A stretch of 9,381 nucleotides of DNA from positions 1 to 9,381 of the forward strand of contig CAAFLE010000118.1 in NCBI GenBank assembly GCA_900763675.1, given 5' to 3'. The translations under genes were made by a program, and so were the position numbers. The notes below the pieces were generated by a model. The model was not told the DNA's origin. It saw nothing but the letters and a program-made list of their open reading frames with translations, and made no database searches. Source of the stretch: an uncultured Oscillospiraceae bacterium. GTDB lineage: Bacteria; Bacillota; Clostridia; Oscillospirales; Oscillospiraceae. Below are positions 6,303-9,381 of this stretch, one piece after another (the first letter of the stretch is position 1; every line of letters begins with the position of its first letter).

Positions 6303-6839
6303 TTACTGGATTGCCGCAACGGCGGCGCAAGCGGCGTTGACGCCGTCGCGGACGGCGTCGCTGGTGAACGTCGCGCCGGCCTTGAGGACCACATCGCTCA
6401 CATTGCCGGAAAGACCGTTGAATTTTTCGAGCATGGATTCCTCGCCGACCTTGCTGCCGACGCCTTGCGTTTCGGTGGAGACGTTCGCCTTCACACAGAG
6501 GATCTTTCCATCGGTGTCAAAGCCGACGGTGACGACGACAGCGCCGCCGTAGCCGGTCTTGGACGCCGTGACGACGTAGCCGGAGCCGTTGTCGCCTTCA
6601 AAAATGCCGGTAACGCCGTTTGCCGCAAGCTCGTCGCTCACGGCAAGCTCCGTGAACTCGTTCGCCTCGGGCAGCACCGCTTTGCGGGTCTTTTCCGCTT
6701 CTATGCGGATGTTTTCTTCAATGACGGGAGCCGTCTTGGCGTTCGTGAAGCCGAGCAGCGCAGACGCCACAAGGCAGATGACCACGAGAACGACCACAGG
6801 ACGTGCCATTTCCGTCCAGAACGTATTTTTCTTTTCCAT
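6303..6839 (-). CDS. rnfG: Rnf complex subunit G, covalent FMN protein
   Basis: RnfG has one N-terminal membrane helix (about 12-32) and an extracytosolic FMN-binding domain that carries covalently bound FMN and passes electrons within the complex. It is 178 residues long. ETQGVGSKV at 123-131 matches the family's ETxGxG segment. The flavin attachment motif is AGATFTS at 154-160, with T157 the likely acceptor; the usual first Ser/Thr of [S/T]GAT is Ala here. Its ATG shares one base with the rnfD stop (TAATG), with GGAGG just upstream inside rnfD. Attachment of FMN needs an ApbE-type transferase, which is not encoded in this window. Confidence 0.94.
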   Translation of the reverse strand: MEKKNTFWTEMARPVVVLVVICLVASALLGFTNAKTAPVIEENIRIEAEKTRKAVLPEANEFTELAVSDELAANGVTGIFEGDNGSGYVVTASKTGYGGAVVVTVGFDTDGKILCVKANVSTETQGVGSKVGEESMLEKFNGLSGNVSDVVLKAGATFTSDAVRDGVNAACAAVAAIQ

Positions 6840-7777
6840 TACGCCTTGACACCTCCCACAGGCTTCGTCCGGCAGCCCTCGTTGATGTAGGGTACCAGCA
6901 GGTTCATCAGCAGCACCGCGAAGGATACGCCCTCGGCGGAGTTGGCAAAGATACGGATCGCGGAGGTGAGGAAGCCGCAGCCGACGGCGAAGATCACGCG
7001 GCCCTTGGTCGTGAGCGGGCTGGTGACATAGTCGGTCGCCATGAAGATCGCGCCGAGCATGAGACCGCCGGAGAAGAGACCGAGGAAGGCGGAGGTCGCG
7101 TCAAAGCCGTTGAAGAGGAACGTGAACACAAACGTGCTTGCGATGAAGCACACGGGGATCGTGACCTTGATGACGCCGCGGACGACGAGGTACACGCCGC
7201 CGATCAGCAGCGCAAGAGCGCAGGTCTCGCCGAGGACGCCGCCGTGGTTGCCGAGGAAGAGCGTCATAAACTCGCCCATGCCGAGACCCTTGGCAGCCAG
7301 CGGAGTGGCTCCGCTGAGAAGGTCGATGGTCGGCGCGGCGGTGTGCAGGTAGTCCGTCATGCTCTCGGTGAAGGAGAGCATCATGGCGAGACGGCCGACG
7401 AGCGCCGGGTTCACAAAGTTGCAGCCGAGACCGCCGAAGAGCATCTTGACGATGATGACGGCGATGAAGTCGCCGATGAGGAGCTGCCAGATGGGCATCG
7501 TCACGGGGACGTTGTAGGCGATGAGCACGCCGGTAACGACCGCGGAGAGATCGGCAATGGTCTGCTCCTTCTTGAAGAGCTTGTTCCATACGAACTCGAG
7601 CAGCACGCAGTTGGCGGCGGAGACCGCCACGAGCAGCAGCGAGCGGAAGCCGAAAATAATGACGGACGCGATGAGCGCCGGGATGAGCGCGATGAGCACG
7701 TCGCGCATGACACGCTGCGTCGTTGCGCCCTGCTTATGATAGTGGGGCGAGACGCTTACGATAAGACCGTTGTTCAT
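6839..7777 (-). CDS. rnfD: Rnf complex subunit D, membrane FMN subunit
   Basis: RnfD is the large membrane subunit related to NqrB. It binds FMN covalently and is implicated in the ion pathway. The 312-residue protein is mostly hydrophobic. It carries the family segments GGLGCNFVNPALVGR at 115-129 and DLLSGATPL at 152-160, where T158 is the expected FMN acceptor. FMATDYVTSPLT in the C-terminal half is also a recognisable RnfD/NqrB segment. The start codon overlaps the rnfC stop by four bases (ATGA), and AAGGAGG at 7785-7791 serves as its ribosome site. Whether the complex pumps Na+ or H+ cannot be decided by eye. Confidence 0.96.
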   Translation of the reverse strand: MNNGLIVSVSPHYHKQGATTQRVMRDVLIALIPALIASVIIFGFRSLLLVAVSAANCVLLEFVWNKLFKKEQTIADLSAVVTGVLIAYNVPVTMPIWQLLIGDFIAVIIVKMLFGGLGCNFVNPALVGRLAMMLSFTESMTDYLHTAAPTIDLLSGATPLAAKGLGMGEFMTLFLGNHGGVLGETCALALLIGGVYLVVRGVIKVTIPVCFIASTFVFTFLFNGFDATSAFLGLFSGGLMLGAIFMATDYVTSPLTTKGRVIFAVGCGFLTSAIRIFANSAEGVSFAVLLMNLLVPYINEGCRTKPVGGVKA

Positions 7778-9105
7778 TTTCCCGCCTCCTTCAGAGTTTT
7801 CATGCGGTTGTCGTAGTCACGCACGAGCGTTTTGGAGAGCTTGTTCACCTGCACGAGCGGACGGTGGGCCGGGCACTGGAACGCGCAGCAGCCGCACTCG
7901 ATGCAAAGGCCGACCTTCAGCGCCTTGAGCGCTTCGGCGTCGTTCTTCTCATAGGCGCGCTCGATCTCCACGGGCATGAGGTTCATCGGGCAGTGGTCGA
8001 TGCAGCCGCCGCAGCGGATGCACGCCGTGGGCGTCACGGGGCGGGCGTCCTTCTCGTTGAACGCAAGAATGGCGCTCGTGCCCTTGGCGACGGGGGCGTC
8101 CAGATCGTACTGGGCAACGCCCATCATCGGGCCGCCCATGACGAGCTTCTTCGGCTCGCAGCCAAAGCCGCCGGCGAAGTCGATAACTTCCTTGCAGGCC
8201 GTGCCGATGGGAGCGATGACGTTCTTCGGCTCCTTGATGGCGGAACCGTCAACGGTGATGCACTTTTCCACGAGCGGCATGCCGGTCGTGCAGTAATGCG
8301 CGAGCGTGGCAACGCTCGTCACGTTCATCACAACGCTGCCCACGTCGATGGGGAGCTTGCCCTCCGGCATGATCTTGCCGGTCGTGTGGTAAATGAGAAC
8401 TTTTTCGCCGCCCTGCGGGTACATGCACGGCAGAGCGCGTACCTCGACGTGCTCGTCGTTCGCCGCAGCCGCCTTCATCTTTTCGATGCAGTCGGGCTTG
8501 TTGTCCTCAATGGCGATGATGATCTTCTTGACGTCCAGCCACTTTTCGAGCAGACGGCAGCCCTCGACGACCTCGTCGGTACGGTCGAGCATGGTGCGGT
8601 GGTCGCTCGTGATATAGCCTTCGCATTCCGCGCCGTTGATGATGATCTCCTGGATGCGGGAGGTATCCTTCACATCCAGCTTGACCGCCGTCGGGAACGT
8701 CGCGCCGCCGAGACCGACAACGCCGCTGTCGCGCACGGCGTTGATAAAGCTCGCGTAATCGGTGATCTCCGGGGCCTTGACCGTGTCGGCGACGGTCATC
8801 TGACCGTCAGACTCGATCACGACCGCCTGGCAGGTCGCACCCATAAACTGCAGCATGGGGACGATCTTCTTGACCGTGCCGGAAACGCTCGCAAATACCG
8901 GGGAAGAAACAAATCCGCCCGGTTCTCCGATCATCTGACCGACGTTGACGTGATCGCCGACCGCAACGATGCAGTTGGCGGGCTTGCCGATGTGCATGCT
9001 CATCGGAATGGTCACCGTTGCCGGGGGAGGCATCTTGATCGCCTGCATCCCGGCGGTGTTCTTCCGATGGGGGATATGTACACCGTTCAGGTTTTTCCGT
9101 GACAT
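7774..9105 (-). CDS. rnfC: Rnf complex subunit C, NADH/FMN iron-sulfur subunit
   Basis: RnfC is the peripheral cytosolic subunit that reacts with NAD(H) through FMN; its core resembles the NuoF subunit of complex I. This 443-residue protein has the typical N-terminus GVHIPHRK (8-15), GLGGATFP at 131-138 and NGAECEGYITSDH at 157-169. YPQGGEK lies at 229-235. Two ferredoxin motifs follow: C362/C365/C368/C372 and C401/C404/C407/C411. The usual AECEPY reads AECEGY, a Gly for Pro beside the presumed flavin site. I chose the ATG at 9105 over a GTG at 9114 because AGAGGTGG at 9111-9118 is the ribosome site and contains that GTG. It is the first gene of the rnfCDGEAB operon and overlaps rnfD by ATGA. 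Confidence 0.96.
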   Translation of the reverse strand: MSRKNLNGVHIPHRKNTAGMQAIKMPPPATVTIPMSMHIGKPANCIVAVGDHVNVGQMIGEPGGFVSSPVFASVSGTVKKIVPMLQFMGATCQAVVIESDGQMTVADTVKAPEITDYASFINAVRDSGVVGLGGATFPTAVKLDVKDTSRIQEIIINGAECEGYITSDHRTMLDRTDEVVEGCRLLEKWLDVKKIIIAIEDNKPDCIEKMKAAAANDEHVEVRALPCMYPQGGEKVLIYHTTGKIMPEGKLPIDVGSVVMNVTSVATLAHYCTTGMPLVEKCITVDGSAIKEPKNVIAPIGTACKEVIDFAGGFGCEPKKLVMGGPMMGVAQYDLDAPVAKGTSAILAFNEKDARPVTPTACIRCGGCIDHCPMNLMPVEIERAYEKNDAEALKALKVGLCIECGCCAFQCPAHRPLVQVNKLSKTLVRDYDNRMKTLKEAGK

Positions 9106-9110
9106 CCTTT

Positions 9111-9118
9111 CCACCTCT
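9111..9118 (-). promoter_or_regulatory. Ribosome binding site deciding the rnfC start
   Basis: AGAGGTGG on the minus strand lies five bases upstream of the ATG at 9105. The alternative GTG at 9114 is part of this site itself and so is unlikely to be the start. Confidence 0.7.
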
Positions 9119-9151
9119 TGTTTATATTTCGCTTCTTAGCAAACTCTTTAC

Positions 9152-9167
9152 AGGCCCCTGTGGGCCC
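9152..9167 (-). other. GC-rich hairpin in the rnfC leader
   Basis: On the minus strand GGGCCC (9167-9162) can pair with GGGCCT (9157-9152) around a four-base loop. Overlapping it is the perfect palindrome GTGGGCCCAC at 9160-9169. The hairpin lies about 45 bases upstream of the rnfC start. No U-run follows, so it is not a terminator. It could stabilise the leader RNA or form a protein site. Confidence 0.4.
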
Positions 9168-9237
9168 ACGCGGACGAAGAAAGCCGGTTCATGGACATTT
9201 TGTGCGGAAAACGTTGTATATTCCACGCGCCTTCCGC

Positions 9238-9243
9238 ATTATA
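9238..9243 (-). promoter_or_regulatory. Candidate -10 element for the rnf operon
   Basis: The minus strand reads TATAAT, a perfect -10 hexamer, about 130 bases upstream of rnfC. No good -35 box is found 16-19 bases further upstream (AAAACG at 17). If real, it would need an activator, or it is a chance match in a locally AT-rich stretch. Confidence 0.35.
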
Positions 9244-9381
9244 TCCCCTTGCGGACGGTGCGTTTTCATATGATGGATAACATTTCATTTTTTGCATGTT
9301 TTACCAGTTAGTTTCCGCAAAAATGCCCGAAAAAACCGGGTATTTCCGACAAAATAATATAGCACATCGTTGGAATTAAAT

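Larger units (their letters stand above)
9106..9381 (-). promoter_or_regulatory. Intergenic control region upstream of rnfC
   Basis: This 276-base stretch has no convincing gene and is visibly richer in A/T than the coding DNA. Besides the TATAAT at 9238-9243, an extended -10 (TGCTATATT on the minus strand) lies at 9356-9364, close to the window edge, so its -35 cannot be checked. Just downstream of that element, on the plus strand, TTTCCGCAAAA (9312-9322) and TTTCCGACAAAA (9343-9354) repeat with a 31-base offset. Between them is a short inverted repeat, CCCG/CGGG, around an A-rich loop (9325-9339). A third, inverted copy (GCGGAAAA) lies at 9204-9211. The arrangement suggests an operator or a leader RNA structure, but I do not recognise the regulator. 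Confidence 0.4.

Noticed and set aside
6803..7816. A 337-codon open frame on the plus strand antisense to rnfD
   Set aside because: The translation is a low-complexity run of Glu, Asp, His and Arg that mirrors the hydrophobic rnfD codons. A similar shadow at 6024-6890 was rejected for the same reason.
7864..9102. A 412-codon open frame on the plus strand antisense to rnfC
   Set aside because: Its composition is that of a codon-complement shadow, and rnfC is unmistakable on the other strand.
9106..9114. GTG start for rnfC at 9114
   Set aside because: The GTG lies inside the ribosome binding site AGAGGTGG, which is correctly spaced for the ATG at 9105.
9160..9169. GTGGGCCCAC palindrome as an integrase or transposase site
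   Set aside because: There is no second copy, target duplication or mobile gene in the window, and a 10-base palindrome is too short to support this alone.
9148..9288. A 46-codon open frame on the minus strand in the rnfC leader, a possible leader peptide
   Set aside because: It has no ribosome binding site, no run of regulatory codons and no following terminator, and it contains the TATAAT candidate.

Overview
The window looks like a GC-rich Firmicute of the class Clostridia, most like an anaerobic gut fermenter of the Oscillospirales type. This rests on the rnfCDGEAB gene order, the strong AGGAGG-type ribosome binding sites, the many 4Fe-4S proteins and the protein families present. The taxon is an inference from protein style; there is no rRNA or marker gene here.

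Left part, plus strand (1-3195): a structured leader precedes an 880-residue iron-sulfur flavoprotein. It has a winged-helix-like N-terminus, a cysteine-rich region, a ferredoxin motif, a GltD/NfnB-like FAD/NAD(P) core and a C-terminal ferredoxin motif. Twelve bases downstream is a HypA-type nickel metallochaperone gene, with no hydrogenase or other hyp gene in view. This pair ends in a compact bidirectional terminator that fills the whole 36-base convergent gap.

Right part, minus strand (9105 down to 3232): a complete Rnf operon, read rnfC, rnfD, rnfG, rnfE, rnfA, rnfB. It encodes the membrane complex that couples electron flow between reduced ferredoxin and NAD+ to Na+ or H+ transport. The genes are tightly packed, with ATGA, TAATG and TGATG stop/start overlaps. 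After rnfB comes a perfect terminator hairpin. Only 14 bases beyond its U-tract start two small genes: a membrane-anchored NusG domain II protein and a Gx-transporter (PF07456) membrane protein. As I recall, these are the families called EetA and EetB in flavin-based extracellular electron transfer loci.

The 276 bases upstream of rnfC hold the presumed rnf control region: two candidate -10 elements, a GC-rich hairpin and a pair of TTTCCG repeats 31 bases apart.

Taken together, the window is an electron-transfer island. A soluble iron-sulfur flavoenzyme probably exchanges electrons between NAD(P)H and ferredoxin. Rnf connects the ferredoxin and NADH pools to the ion gradient. The EetAB-like pair may pass electrons to flavins outside the cytosol. 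No ApbE flavin transferase is in the window, although RnfD and RnfG carry covalent-FMN motifs. I do not claim a wholly new system. The leads most worth following are the Rnf/EetAB-like coupling across a terminator, the cysteine tail on RnfE, the altered FMN motif of RnfG, and the fused oxidoreductase with an orphan HypA.
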